Source of the DNA: Anaerolineae bacterium
Lineage (GTDB): Bacteria > Chloroflexota > Anaerolineae > Aggregatilineales > Aggregatilineaceae
Direction of reading: 5' to 3'
Assembly: GCA_016930015.1 (NCBI GenBank)
Contig: JAFGHR010000010.1
Coordinates: 1 to 64,000 of the forward strand
Length of the DNA stretch: 64,000 bases
Numbering within the stretch: position 1 is the first letter of the stretch; every line of letters starts with the position of its first letter. Of this stretch, positions 42,370-51,900 are shown one piece after another. Position numbers and translations under genes: made by a program. Below the pieces are notes generated by a model. That model made no database searches, was not told the origin of the DNA, and saw nothing but the letters and a program-made list of their open reading frames with translations.

Positions 42370-42527
42370 CCCCCGTGGGGACGGTACAATTTGGGCTGTT
42401 GTCGATAAGCGTAGTATACCGCATGCGCTCACAACGCCACAAAAATTAGGTCATTTGTTCGGCGGTCCATCGTGCATAATGATCCACACCTGAACGAGAC
42501 AGAATCCGGGTGAAAGGATAGAGCACA

Positions 42528-43487
42528 ATGGATGTGAGCGACAACGTAAGACAGCAGGGCGGGGCGCTGTTCGACTTCGAAGCAGCGGCGCTGCGTTCCA
42601 TACCGGGGAGCGGTGCGCCTGACGGCGTCGTTTTTGATTATGACGACGGCGGCGCGGCAACCATCGTTAAGTTTATGCCGGTCAAGCCGGATGACCTGGA
42701 CGCGGTGCGCGACAAGATCGCGTTTGTGGATTACCTGCGCACACACGGGGTACGCACGGCGCAGTATGTGCCATCACAGTACGGTAACCTGCTGGAAACC
42801 GTCGAGGAAAACGGCGAGACTTACGCCGTGCTGAAGATGCTCAAAGCGCCGGGACGGCACCCGCATCCCCGCGCCTGGGACGAGTCATTTTACCGGGCCT
42901 GGGGGCGCACGGTGGCCCAGATTCACGTGCTCAGCCAGCAGTATGACGGCGGCGCGCATATTCCCGGCTGGGAAGACGAACACGCGTCATTTGTAAACAT
43001 GTGCCAGGATCACGCTATCCTGGAAGAGTGGCAGGCGCTGGGTGAAATTCTGCGCGAACTCCCGCAGCCGCGCGGCGCGTTCGGCCTGATTCACAACGAT
43101 CCGCACGCGTGGAACTTTCTGGTTGATGGCGACGATCTGACCGTGCTGGATTTTGACGTGTGTACGCGGTCGTGGTTTGCGCTCGATATCGCAATCGCGC
43201 TGTTTCACCCGCTCTGGGACCGGCGGCGCAAGCCGGATACGGGCGCTTTTTCACGCCGGTTTATACGCGGCTGGCTGGATGGTTACCGCGAAATCTACCA
43301 GCTTGACACAAGCTGGCTGGAACGGCTGCCGCTGTTTGTGCGCTACCGGCAGATGTTGTTTTACATCGTCAGCCGCCAGGAACAGGCCGCGCTGCCGGAA
43401 CCGTGGCGTAAACGCCTGCTGACCGATCTGCGGCACGCCATTCTGCACAATCAGACCATGCTGGACATGGCGCTGGTGCTGGGCTAG
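42528..43487 (+). CDS. APH-fold phosphotransferase
   Basis: 319 residues of the aminoglycoside-phosphotransferase/choline-kinase fold. The catalytic loop LIHNDPHAWNFLVDGDD with its conserved HxDxxxxN pattern and the metal-binding VLDFDVCTRSWFALDI are both intact. An ATP-lysine is probable in ATIVKFMPVK near residue 45. Substrates of such proteins range from drugs to sugars and cannot be told from the sequence. An AGGA site precedes the ATG. It converges with the next gene and shares a CTAG in which both stop codons lie. Confidence 0.88.
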   Translation: MDVSDNVRQQGGALFDFEAAALRSIPGSGAPDGVVFDYDDGGAATIVKFMPVKPDDLDAVRDKIAFVDYLRTHGVRTAQYVPSQYGNLLETVEENGETYAVLKMLKAPGRHPHPRAWDESFYRAWGRTVAQIHVLSQQYDGGAHIPGWEDEHASFVNMCQDHAILEEWQALGEILRELPQPRGAFGLIHNDPHAWNFLVDGDDLTVLDFDVCTRSWFALDIAIALFHPLWDRRRKPDTGAFSRRFIRGWLDGYREIYQLDTSWLERLPLFVRYRQMLFYIVSRQEQAALPEPWRKRLLTDLRHAILHNQTMLDMALVLG

Positions 43488-44833
43488 GGGCGGGCGCGGG
43501 CGTCGTCCAACGTGGCCAGAAGCTGGTCACGCGTCGTGATGCCGCGCATGGTACGCAGCCACGTCTTAAGATCGGGGCTGCGTTCGCGTAATTCCTGCAC
43601 GCCCGGCCCGATCGGATCGGTGCCGCCCGCGCCCGGTGCGCCCTGGTAGCTCCCGTAAAACGCAAAATACGCCTGGTTGAGCTTGCGGATCGTGTAGCCG
43701 TTGCGCACAAATTCGCGGCGGCGGGTTTCCATGTAAGCTTCCGCTTCCTCGACGCGGCCTTGTTCCAGCAGATCATCGACTGTCACGCGGGTTTCGTGCA
43801 GCTCGGTGTAGTAATCGAAGACCGGCGGCGCCTCAGATGACGCGTCGTCGGCGCTGGACGATTCACTGTCCGCTGAAAATGACGGGTAAACGGGCGGTTC
43901 CACGTCCGGGTAATAACGTGCGAGCACCTTGAGCGCGATCTCACGGCCCAGCAGGGTCGCCACCGTTTCGTTGATGATGCGCGTATCGGGGCGCGTGCCG
44001 TATTCCCAGCCCAGCGGGAAGAACATCAGGTAGTGGTGTGTCCATTCGTGGGCCGTGACCTCAAATGCACGCGCCGCCCCGGATGTTTCGAGAATCATGC
44101 TCGGATACAGGCTCAGGCCGCCCAGCGGCACGACCAGCGACGCGACATCCAATTCGCTGTCGATGCGGTCTTCGAGCGCCTCCCGTTCGTCCACAGACAG
44201 GCCGGTCAGGTTGATGTCAACCGCAAATTCGATGCGATCACGCGGGGAAACGACCAGCAGCGTCGGGACCTCGGTAAAGTGCATGGATACCGGCGGGATC
44301 ACCTGTCCCATCAGGTCGAATCCCTCGTCGATCAGCACGGCGGCCACCTGCCCCTCGATGATACTTTCCACCAGCGGTTGATCCTCGGCCAACCGGCGGC
44401 GCAGGGCGTCCCGTTCGGCGCGGAGTCCGGCGCTGGCAGCATCAGGATCGGCTACGTCGGGATCGCTGTACAGGCGCGTGATCTGCCATTCGAGCTGCTG
44501 CGCGGTGCCGGCATCCTGCAAATAGCGCTGCGTGATACCGGCGCGTGTGTTCTCGTCCAGGTAGGGATGAATGCCGAATAATTCCTGCTGTGTTTTGCTC
44601 CACAGCGCGTTGATCTCCCACGTGGCGTAGTCGAACAGGTAATCGCGGGACAGCGCGAGTGATCGCCCGCGCAGCGTGTGATCATCGGCTGTACCATCAT
44701 GGAGCAGGATCGCCACAAACAGAAAAAACAGCAGCCGGACGCCGTTCAGCAGCAAAAAATCGATCAGCCCGCCGATCCGCTGCCGGATCACGTCCCAGGA
44801 AAAAGAAACGGTCGTGTGTGTGGGTGCAGTCAT
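43484..44833 (-). CDS. Membrane protein with HEXXH metalloprotease-like motif
   Basis: 449 residues. An N-terminal membrane helix (FLLLNGVRLLFFLFVAILL) is followed by a long soluble part. The segment TAHEWTHHYLMFF has the HEXXH zinc motif of gluzincin-type proteases, and INETVATLLGREIALKVLARYY downstream, with its Asn-Glu, looks like the third ligand region. Family not recognised. An Asp/Ser/Glu-rich loop (SADSESSSADDASSEAPP) lies later. The ATG at 44833 is preferred to a TTG at 44854, though no strong ribosome site is seen. It is convergent with the APH-like gene. Confidence 0.78.
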   Translation of the reverse strand: MTAPTHTTVSFSWDVIRQRIGGLIDFLLLNGVRLLFFLFVAILLHDGTADDHTLRGRSLALSRDYLFDYATWEINALWSKTQQELFGIHPYLDENTRAGITQRYLQDAGTAQQLEWQITRLYSDPDVADPDAASAGLRAERDALRRRLAEDQPLVESIIEGQVAAVLIDEGFDLMGQVIPPVSMHFTEVPTLLVVSPRDRIEFAVDINLTGLSVDEREALEDRIDSELDVASLVVPLGGLSLYPSMILETSGAARAFEVTAHEWTHHYLMFFPLGWEYGTRPDTRIINETVATLLGREIALKVLARYYPDVEPPVYPSFSADSESSSADDASSEAPPVFDYYTELHETRVTVDDLLEQGRVEEAEAYMETRRREFVRNGYTIRKLNQAYFAFYGSYQGAPGAGGTDPIGPGVQELRERSPDLKTWLRTMRGITTRDQLLATLDDARARP

Positions 44834-44879
44834 AATAACGTGATCATGCGTCAAAACCGCGCGAACGACAACATTTCGC

Positions 44880-44900
44880 CAGGGTGATCGCTCTAGATGG
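44880..44900. repeat. Solo end of the MITE-like element
   Basis: CAGGGTGATCGCTCTAGATGG matches the terminal repeat of the element next to it (copy C) and stands a few bases outside it. It may mark a second, decayed insertion or a target duplication. Confidence 0.4.
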
Positions 44901-44903
44901 CCC

Positions 44904-45115
44904 CAGGGCTATCGTTTCATAATCAAAAAACGCCCCTCCCCACCGGGCTAACGCCCGGCTGCCCCTCCCCGGCCAAGCCATGGAGGGGAAAAAACAGCCG
45001 CACGCGATCAAAGTTCGCGCGTTGTCAAGTCCCCCGTCCAGCTTGGCTGGAAGGGGGATTAGGGGGAAGGCGTTGCAACACACAGCGCAACCGGCCATTT
45101 GATGCAATCACCCTG
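44904..45115. repeat. MITE-like dispersed element, copy C
   Basis: About 212 bp. Left end CAGGGCTATCGTTTCATAAT; right end ATTTGATGCAATCACCCTG, imperfect inverted repeats. The left interior AAAAAACGCCCCTCCCC and the right interior GTCCCCCGTCCAGCTTGGCT followed by GGAAGGGGGATTAGGGGG are shared with copy D in inverse orientation. It contains no ORF of its own and lies in the gap in front of corA. Confidence 0.82.
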
Positions 45116-45161
45116 CCCGAATCGCTTGCCGGGACGGTGCCAACACGCCATAATAACGACC

Positions 45162-46079
45162 ATGGCCATTCAAACGATCCAACACGGGCGCGTAGCGTGG
45201 ACCAACATCGAGCGCGTTACGCCAGAAGATATCGAACAACTGCGGGAGTCGTATCCCCATTTTCATCCACTCGACCTGGAAGACCTGCGCAGCCGGATCG
45301 AGCGTCCCAAGATCGATGAATACGACGACTACCTGTTTGTCGTGATGCAGTTCCCGCTGTGGGACCCGGTGCAGCGTGTCAGCCGGGCCAGCGAAGTTGA
45401 TATGTTTGTGGGGAGCGGTTATCTTGTCACAACCAGCGACGGGCTGCTCAAGCCGCTGCGCAACCTGTTTGAACAGTGCCAGACCAATGATGCCGTTCGT
45501 GAGGAACTGATGGGACGCGGTTCCAGTAAGATTTTTTACGCGGTGATCGACCGCCTGGTAGACTACGTCCTGCCGATCCTGTACAAGGTCGATGCCAATA
45601 TCCGCGACCTGGAGGAAGAAATCTTTGCCGAGGATTCACGGCGGGTTATGCAAGACCTGTCGTTCATCCGGCGTGATATTATCTCACTGCGGCGGATCAT
45701 TCGCCCGCAGATCGTGATTATCGAAAACCTGGAAAAAACCGATCGCCCGTTTATCCGCGAAGAGCTAGACGTGTATTTTGGCGATATCCTCGACCACCTG
45801 ATCAAAGCCTGGGAAATCGTCGATGATCACCTGGAAGTGATCAACGGCCTGTCGGATACGGCGAACGCCCTGGTCAGCTACCGGCTGAACGAGGTGATGC
45901 AGATTCTCACCGTGATATCGGTCATTATGCTGCCGCTGACGTTGATCAGTGGCATTTATGGTATGAACATCGACTTACCGTTAATGCGAGATTCGAATGC
46001 GTTCCCAGCGGTGATGGGCCTGATGTTTGCCATTGCATTCTCAATGTTGATGTATTTCCGTCACCGGGGGTGGTTGTGA
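45162..46079 (+). CDS. corA: Magnesium/cobalt transporter CorA
   Basis: 305 residues. The C-terminal membrane part carries the GMN ion filter in SGIYGMNIDLP between two helices (ILTVISVIMLPLTL and AVMGLMFAIAFSMLMYF), the signature of CorA-type Mg2+ channels. The long cytosolic funnel helices (LEEEIFAEDSRRVMQDLSFI) precede it. The start ATG at 45162 is chosen because the open frame upstream runs into repeat copy C. It overlaps the start of the RNase D gene by about 10 bases. Confidence 0.93.
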   Translation: MAIQTIQHGRVAWTNIERVTPEDIEQLRESYPHFHPLDLEDLRSRIERPKIDEYDDYLFVVMQFPLWDPVQRVSRASEVDMFVGSGYLVTTSDGLLKPLRNLFEQCQTNDAVREELMGRGSSKIFYAVIDRLVDYVLPILYKVDANIRDLEEEIFAEDSRRVMQDLSFIRRDIISLRRIIRPQIVIIENLEKTDRPFIREELDVYFGDILDHLIKAWEIVDDHLEVINGLSDTANALVSYRLNEVMQILTVISVIMLPLTLISGIYGMNIDLPLMRDSNAFPAVMGLMFAIAFSMLMYFRHRGWL

Positions 46080-47236
46080 GAAAGAACCTGCCGAAGCTAA
46101 AACGTCCGACGATGATCCGGCGCACAAAGGCGCTGCGCCAGCTTGTTGATGAACTCCGCGACCAACCGGCGCTCGCGGTCGATACCGAATCAAACAGTCT
46201 ATACGCCTACTATGAACAGGTGTGCCTGGTCCAGCTTTCGACTCGCAGCCGTGACTACATCATCGATCCCCTGGCGATCGATGATATGAGCTCGTTAGGC
46301 GTGTTATTCGCGGACCCATCCAGGGAGATCGTGTTTCACGCTGCCGAATACGATGTAATCTCGCTCAAGCGTGACTTTGGTTACACATTTGGCCGCATCT
46401 TTGATACGATGATTGCGGCGCGTATCAGCGGCTGGAAAGCAGTCGGGCTGGGGTCAATCCTGGCAAAGCAGTTCGGCGTCCAGGCCGACAAAAAATACCA
46501 GCGTGCCAACTGGACGACTCGCCCCCTGCCGCCGGAGCAGTTGTTGTATGCCCAGATGGACACACATTATTTGCTGACTCTATGTGATCTGCTGGATCAG
46601 GAACTGGCGTCACTGGGCCGCCAGGAAGAAGCGCGCGAAACGTTCGCACAACTGCTCGATTTGCGACCGGCTGAGTATCATTTTGACCCGGAAGGGTACT
46701 GGCGTATCCACGCGACGCGTGATCTCAACCGCAGCCAGATGGCGCTGGTGAGGGAATTGTACCTGATGCGCGACACGATCGCGCGCCAGCGGGATGCCCC
46801 ACCTTTTAAGGTATTTGGCGACTCGACGCTGGTTGAATTGGCGCGCTTGATGCCGCGCCGCCGGGACGACTTACACGGTGTAAAGGGGATGACATCGGGC
46901 CAGATTCAGCGCTACGGCGAGCAAATATTGGAAGCGATTGTGCGCGGTCGCCGCGCCGCGCCACCGACCCCGCCGCAGCGGTCATCACCACCCGCGCCAG
47001 ATGTGCAGGAACGGTATGAGGCGCTGCACAACTGGCGCAAACGCCGGGCGGCTAAACGCGGTGTGGAGTCAGATGTGATCGTCTCGCGTGATACCTTGTG
47101 GCGGCTGGCTCGCCGTGCGCCCACGTCGCTTGAAGAACTGGGCGACATCCCCGGTTTGGGGCCGTGGCGGCAGGCGGAGTATGGCCAGGAATTGATCGCT
47201 GTGCTGGTGCAGACCGCCGACCGGGAAACAAGCTGA
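46070..47236 (+). CDS. rnd: RNase D-like 3'-5' exonuclease with two HRDC domains
   Basis: 388 residues. The DEDD exonuclease domain (about 15-205) is read from AVDTESNSLYAY (Asp and Glu), FHAAEYDVISLKRDFGY (Asp), and YAQMDTHYLLTL (Tyr/Asp), with the GLGSILAKQFGV helix. Two HRDC domains follow: about 215-290 (LMPRRRDDLHGVKGMTSGQI) and 315-385 (IPGLGPWRQAEYGQELIAVL). It trims RNA 3' ends, as in tRNA maturation. It probably starts with GTG at 46070 overlapping the corA stop; a GTG at 46076 or ATG at 46112 is possible. Confidence 0.9.
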   Translation: MVVRKNLPKLKRPTMIRRTKALRQLVDELRDQPALAVDTESNSLYAYYEQVCLVQLSTRSRDYIIDPLAIDDMSSLGVLFADPSREIVFHAAEYDVISLKRDFGYTFGRIFDTMIAARISGWKAVGLGSILAKQFGVQADKKYQRANWTTRPLPPEQLLYAQMDTHYLLTLCDLLDQELASLGRQEEARETFAQLLDLRPAEYHFDPEGYWRIHATRDLNRSQMALVRELYLMRDTIARQRDAPPFKVFGDSTLVELARLMPRRRDDLHGVKGMTSGQIQRYGEQILEAIVRGRRAAPPTPPQRSSPPAPDVQERYEALHNWRKRRAAKRGVESDVIVSRDTLWRLARRAPTSLEELGDIPGLGPWRQAEYGQELIAVLVQTADRETS

Positions 47237-47332
47237 ATGCCCAACACGAACTGGATCGCGGCGGTGCGACAGGCAGGCCGCGAGAACGACCAATAGTTTA
47301 ATGGGTTGTAGTGCAGTGAGGAAAAGGCCACG

Positions 47333-48736
47333 ATGAAAATAACATTTCACGGCGCGGCACGGACTGTGACCGGGTCGCAGCACTTGATTCAAGTAAACGG
47401 GCACCACCTGCTGTTAGACTGCGGCCTGTACCAGGGCAAACGCAGCGAAGCCTTTGAACGTAACCGCGATTTACCGTTTGACGTGTCTGAGATCGACGCG
47501 CTGGTGTTGAGCCATGCCCACATCGATCACAGTGGTAATATCCCCAACCTGGTCAAAAACGGGTTTGACGGTGATATCTGGTGTACGTTCGCCACGCGTG
47601 ATCTATGCTCGACGATGCTGCTCGACAGCGGGTATATCCAGGAGCGCGACACGGAATTTGTCAACAAAAAGCGGGCGCGTAAAGGGGAACCGCCGGTCGA
47701 GCCGCTGTATACAACTGAGGACGCCATGCGCTGCCTCGAATATTTCAACGCCATTGGTTATCACCGCACGCGCGAGATTTTGCCGGGCGTCAACGTGACG
47801 TTCCTGGATGCCGGTCATATGCTGGGCAGCGCGATTGTGCTGCTCGACATTGAAGATCGGGATGCAGGCCGGGACGTGCGCCTGGTCTTTAGCGGCGACC
47901 TGGGGCGGGTTGGTATTCCCATTATCCGCGATCCCGAAACCGTCGAACACGCCGATGTGTTGATCATGGAAAGCACATATGGCAACCGCCTGCACGAACC
48001 GTATCCGGATGCCGAAAAGAAATTGGAACAGATCGTCAACGATACGTATAAACGCGGCGGTGCGCTCATCATCCCGTCGTTTGCTGTGGGGCGCACGCAG
48101 CAGTTGGTCTACACACTGCACCGCCTGATCGTCCAGTCTGACATCCCGTCGATTCCGATTTTTGTTGACAGCCCCCTGGCGATCAACGCGACATCGGTAT
48201 TCCGGCTGCATCCCGAAGCCTACGACGCCGAAATCCGCGAGTTTATGCTCAAAGAAGGCGATCCGTTCGGCTTTGACCAGGTGCGTTATACACGCTCGGT
48301 GGAGCAAAGCAAAGAACTGAACTTCATGCGCGAGCCGTTTATCGTGATCAGCGCCAGCGGCATGGCTGAAAATGGCCGGATTTTGCACCATTTGCGCAAC
48401 CGGGTGGAAGACCCGCGCAACACGATTTTGATCGTGGGCTGGCAGGCGCCCAATACGCTGGGGCGGTGCATCGTGGAGCGGGAACCGGTTGTCCGTATTT
48501 TTGGGGAAGAACACCGGCTGCAAGCGCATGTTGAGGTGTTGAACGGTTTTTCGGGGCACGCTGACCGCGATGAATTGTTGGCCTGGGCGCAGGCGATCAC
48601 CAAGCGGCCCCGGCGCACGTTCCTGGTACATGGCGAAGAAGAAGCCGCGCTTGCGTTGGCCGACAGTCTGAAGTCTGAGGCCGGGTACGAGCAGGTTGAT
48701 GTGCCGGAACTGCACCAGGCATTCAACCTGACGTAA
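47333..48736 (+). CDS. Beta-CASP metallo-beta-lactamase RNA nuclease
   Basis: 467 residues of the metallo-beta-lactamase/beta-CASP group (CPSF73/RNase J-type). Zinc ligands: SHAHIDHSGNIPNL, the DAGHMLGSA motif, and FSGDLGR. Motifs A-C of the beta-CASP part: IPSFAVGRTQQL, FIVISASGMAENGRILHHL, and LNGFSGHADRDELLAW. The bacterial members act on RNA as endo- or exonucleases. An AAAAGG-type ribosome site precedes the ATG. It lies about 95 bases after the RNase D gene, giving two RNA nucleases side by side. Confidence 0.92.
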   Translation: MKITFHGAARTVTGSQHLIQVNGHHLLLDCGLYQGKRSEAFERNRDLPFDVSEIDALVLSHAHIDHSGNIPNLVKNGFDGDIWCTFATRDLCSTMLLDSGYIQERDTEFVNKKRARKGEPPVEPLYTTEDAMRCLEYFNAIGYHRTREILPGVNVTFLDAGHMLGSAIVLLDIEDRDAGRDVRLVFSGDLGRVGIPIIRDPETVEHADVLIMESTYGNRLHEPYPDAEKKLEQIVNDTYKRGGALIIPSFAVGRTQQLVYTLHRLIVQSDIPSIPIFVDSPLAINATSVFRLHPEAYDAEIREFMLKEGDPFGFDQVRYTRSVEQSKELNFMREPFIVISASGMAENGRILHHLRNRVEDPRNTILIVGWQAPNTLGRCIVEREPVVRIFGEEHRLQAHVEVLNGFSGHADRDELLAWAQAITKRPRRTFLVHGEEEAALALADSLKSEAGYEQVDVPELHQAFNLT

Positions 48737-48828
48737 AACACGATCGTAGCGTTTGTTCGTAACGTTACAATATAGCGGGGAGTATGGCAACATACGCCCT
48801 ATTTTTTTAGGTGCCTGGGAAAGTAAGC

Positions 48829-48857
48829 TTGAGATTTAATGTGATACCCTTTAGAAT
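48829..48857 (+). promoter_or_regulatory. Promoter of the giant sensor kinase
   Basis: TTGAGA (48829-48834), a 17-base spacer, then TAGAAT (48852-48857). The operator-like repeat below overlaps the -10. Confidence 0.65.
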
Positions 48858-48874
48858 TAACATTGGGTTAATTC
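48854..48874. promoter_or_regulatory. Perfect 8-bp inverted repeat over the kinase promoter
   Basis: GAATTAAC (48854-48861) and GTTAATTC (48867-48874) with a 5-base spacer. Its position on the -10 and start site is that of a repressor operator. Confidence 0.55.
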
Positions 48875-48918
48875 TTTGACCGGCGCGGTAAACTCGCTAT
48901 TTCTTGAAGGGCAAGCTG

Positions 48919-51900
48919 GTGAATAACAAAAGTGAACCCGCCCACCGCTTTTGGGTAACAGTGCGGCGCTTGTGGGATCGACTCACGCAGCCTTCGGCGT
49001 TGATCACCGATCATTATGAACGATACCAGGCGCGCTTGTTATCGGCGTTGGTGCTGTTGTTGATCGTGATAAGCGCGGTGCTGGTATGCATTCAGTATGC
49101 CGGTTTACCGGATTACACGGCCTACAACGGCAGTCGTTATGTTTTGGCCGGTGGCATGGCTGTCATTTGTGTGATCTATGGTGTAAGCCGCACACGTTAC
49201 TATCGTTATGCTGTGCTGCTGTTGATCGGTCTGGTATCACTGGCCGCCCTGGTCATGATGTTCCCCGATGACAGCGCCAGTTATCCAAGCCACGTGATCT
49301 ACTTTGTGATCCCGGTCTTGCTGGCCGGGGTGTGGCTTTCACTGCGCCGGACTATGGTGTTAGCTGCCGTTCAGATCGCGGTGCTGATCAGCATGGTACT
49401 CATTGTGCCGGATGTGGACCTGGGCCACTTGTGGCTGGATTATGTTTTTGTGCTCCTCATCATACAAATTGTGTACTACCGGAGCCAGATAGAACACGAA
49501 CAACAAGCCGCACTGGCCGAAAGCGAAGCCCGCTACCGGGGCCTGGTTGACCATGCGCCGTTGATGATCGCCATTCACAGCAAAGGCACTATTGATTATG
49601 TCAACCCCTATACACTGAAACTGCTGGGCGCAGACGATGAGAGCCAGGTTATTGGCCGCCCTGTGTTGGATTTTGTACATGTGGACGACGTTGAAGCAGT
49701 CAGGCGCCGGATTGTCCAGACGCAGAAAGAGGGGCTTTCTGCCGAGCCGTTGGAGGAAAAGTTTATTCGCCTGGACGGTCAGATCATCAACATGGAAGTG
49801 AGCACCATCCCCTTTACGTTCAAAGGTGAACCGGCGTTACAGGTGGTGGCACGTGATCTCACCCGGCAGAACCAGGCGATCCAGGCGCTGCTCCAAAGTG
49901 AGCAGCGCTACCGCTACTTGTTTGAGCGCAGCCTGGCAGGCATCTATCGCTCGACCTTTGACGGGCAGATTTTGGACTGCAACAACGCGTTTGCCCGGCT
50001 GCTGGGGTACGAGTCACCCGACGACCTGGCCAGGGTGGGGACCAGGGCGCTGTATTTTAACGAAACTGACCGCGACTCGCTGCTCGACCGTTTGGAGCGA
50101 GAAGGCAGCTTGCAGCAGTGCGAAACCATGCTCAAGCGGAAAGACGGTCGCCCGGTGTGGCTGCTCGAAGAAGTACTGCTGCTCAAAGATGATGGCGAGC
50201 AGCCCATTATCCAGGGTATGGCGGTTGATATCACCGATCTAAAAACCACGTCCGACACGCTGCGGCGCAGCGAAGCGACAAACCGCGCCCTGCTCGATGC
50301 GATCCCCGACTTGATATTCAGGTTTGATCGGGAGGGTACGTTTCTTGATGTCAAGCAGTCGGCTATGGGCTTGTTGTACCCACCATACGAGTTTCTCGGC
50401 AAGCCGATCCACGATATCATGCCCGATCTGGCAGACGAAACGGTGGCCAATATCCAGCGTGCGCTGGACACCGGTGTCATGCAGCGGTTCGAATACCAGC
50501 TTAACGTTCAGGACGAGGTTTACCATTATGAAGCCCGCGTTGTGGCCAGCAGCGACGATGATGTACTGGTGATCGTTCGTGACGAAACCGAACGCAAACG
50601 CTCGGAAGCCGCCCTGCTGGAAAGCGAGTCGCGCTATCGCAGCCTGTTTGAAGACTCGCCGGTGTCGTTATGGAACGAGGATTTTAGCACGGTCAAACAG
50701 GCCGTTGACGACCTGCGGGCGTCGGGCGTGGTGGATTTGGCGGCATATTTCGAGGAACACCCCGACGAAGTCAGGCGTTTGGCCGGACTGGTCAAAATTT
50801 GCGATGTGAACCAGGCAACACTCGACCTGTTCGAGTACGACACCAAAGCGGGATTTTACGAACGGCTGAGTGATGTATTGATTTCTGAAGTATCGTGTGC
50901 GTTGTTCCGCGATGAAGTGCTTGCGTTTGCGTCAGGCGAATCCCGGTTCCAACGCGCTGATATTCAAGTGACACCTTTGGGCAAAAAACAACACATCGTC
51001 GTGTATGTGTCTATTGTGGCTGGCTGTGAGGAAACCTGGGCGAAAGTCCTGGTTTCAACGGTGGATATCACCAAACGTAAGGAAGCTGATGAAGCGCTGC
51101 GGTTGAGCGAAGAACGTTTCCGTCAGATGGCTGAAACGGGCTTGAACGGGCTGACGATCATTGAAAACGGCAAGACGGTATACATCAACGACCGTTTGTG
51201 TGAAATCTACGGGTATTCCCGCGACGAACTGCTCACCATGCCGGAGGTTGATCTGGTCGCGCCAGAAGAAAAAGCGCGGTTCCAGCGGATTAGGCTGGCC
51301 GCACAAGAAACCGGGATCGAACCCAAAGAACTCGAATTTTGGATTGTTCGGAAAAACGGTGACCGGCGCTGTGTGAATAACCGTTATTCGGTCACAGTTG
51401 ATGAAAACGACATCGCACGGTGTTACATCACAACGACCGATACGACCGACAGGCGCCATACTGAGGATGCGCTGCGCCAGAGTGAAGCCCAAAATCGGGC
51501 GCTGCTGGCGGCTGTGCCCGACCTGATGTTCCGCATGAATCGTGAGGGTCTCTACCTCGAAATTCAGGCCCATGGCCCGCCGGGTATGCTTTACCGGCCC
51601 CCTGAACAACTGCTCGGACGGTGGGTGAATGATGTTTTCGAGCCTGAGTTGGCCGAAATCATGATGACGAAAAACCAGCAGGTGCTGGATGCGGGGGTCA
51701 TGCAGGTGTTCGAATACCGGCTGCCGGTGCCGTTAGGCCTGCGGGACTTTGAGGCGCGGCTGGTGGTTAGCGGTCCCGATGAAGTGTTGTGGATTGTGCG
51801 TGATATCACCGAGCGCAAACAGGCCGAAGCCGCGATAAAACGCGAGCAGGAATTGTTCATGGCTGGCCCGCTGGTTGTTTTTCAGGGCAGCCCGCAAAAT

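Noticed and set aside
47603-48793. 396-codon minus-strand open frame
   Set aside because: Antisense to the beta-CASP nuclease gene, whose motifs are unambiguous on the plus strand.
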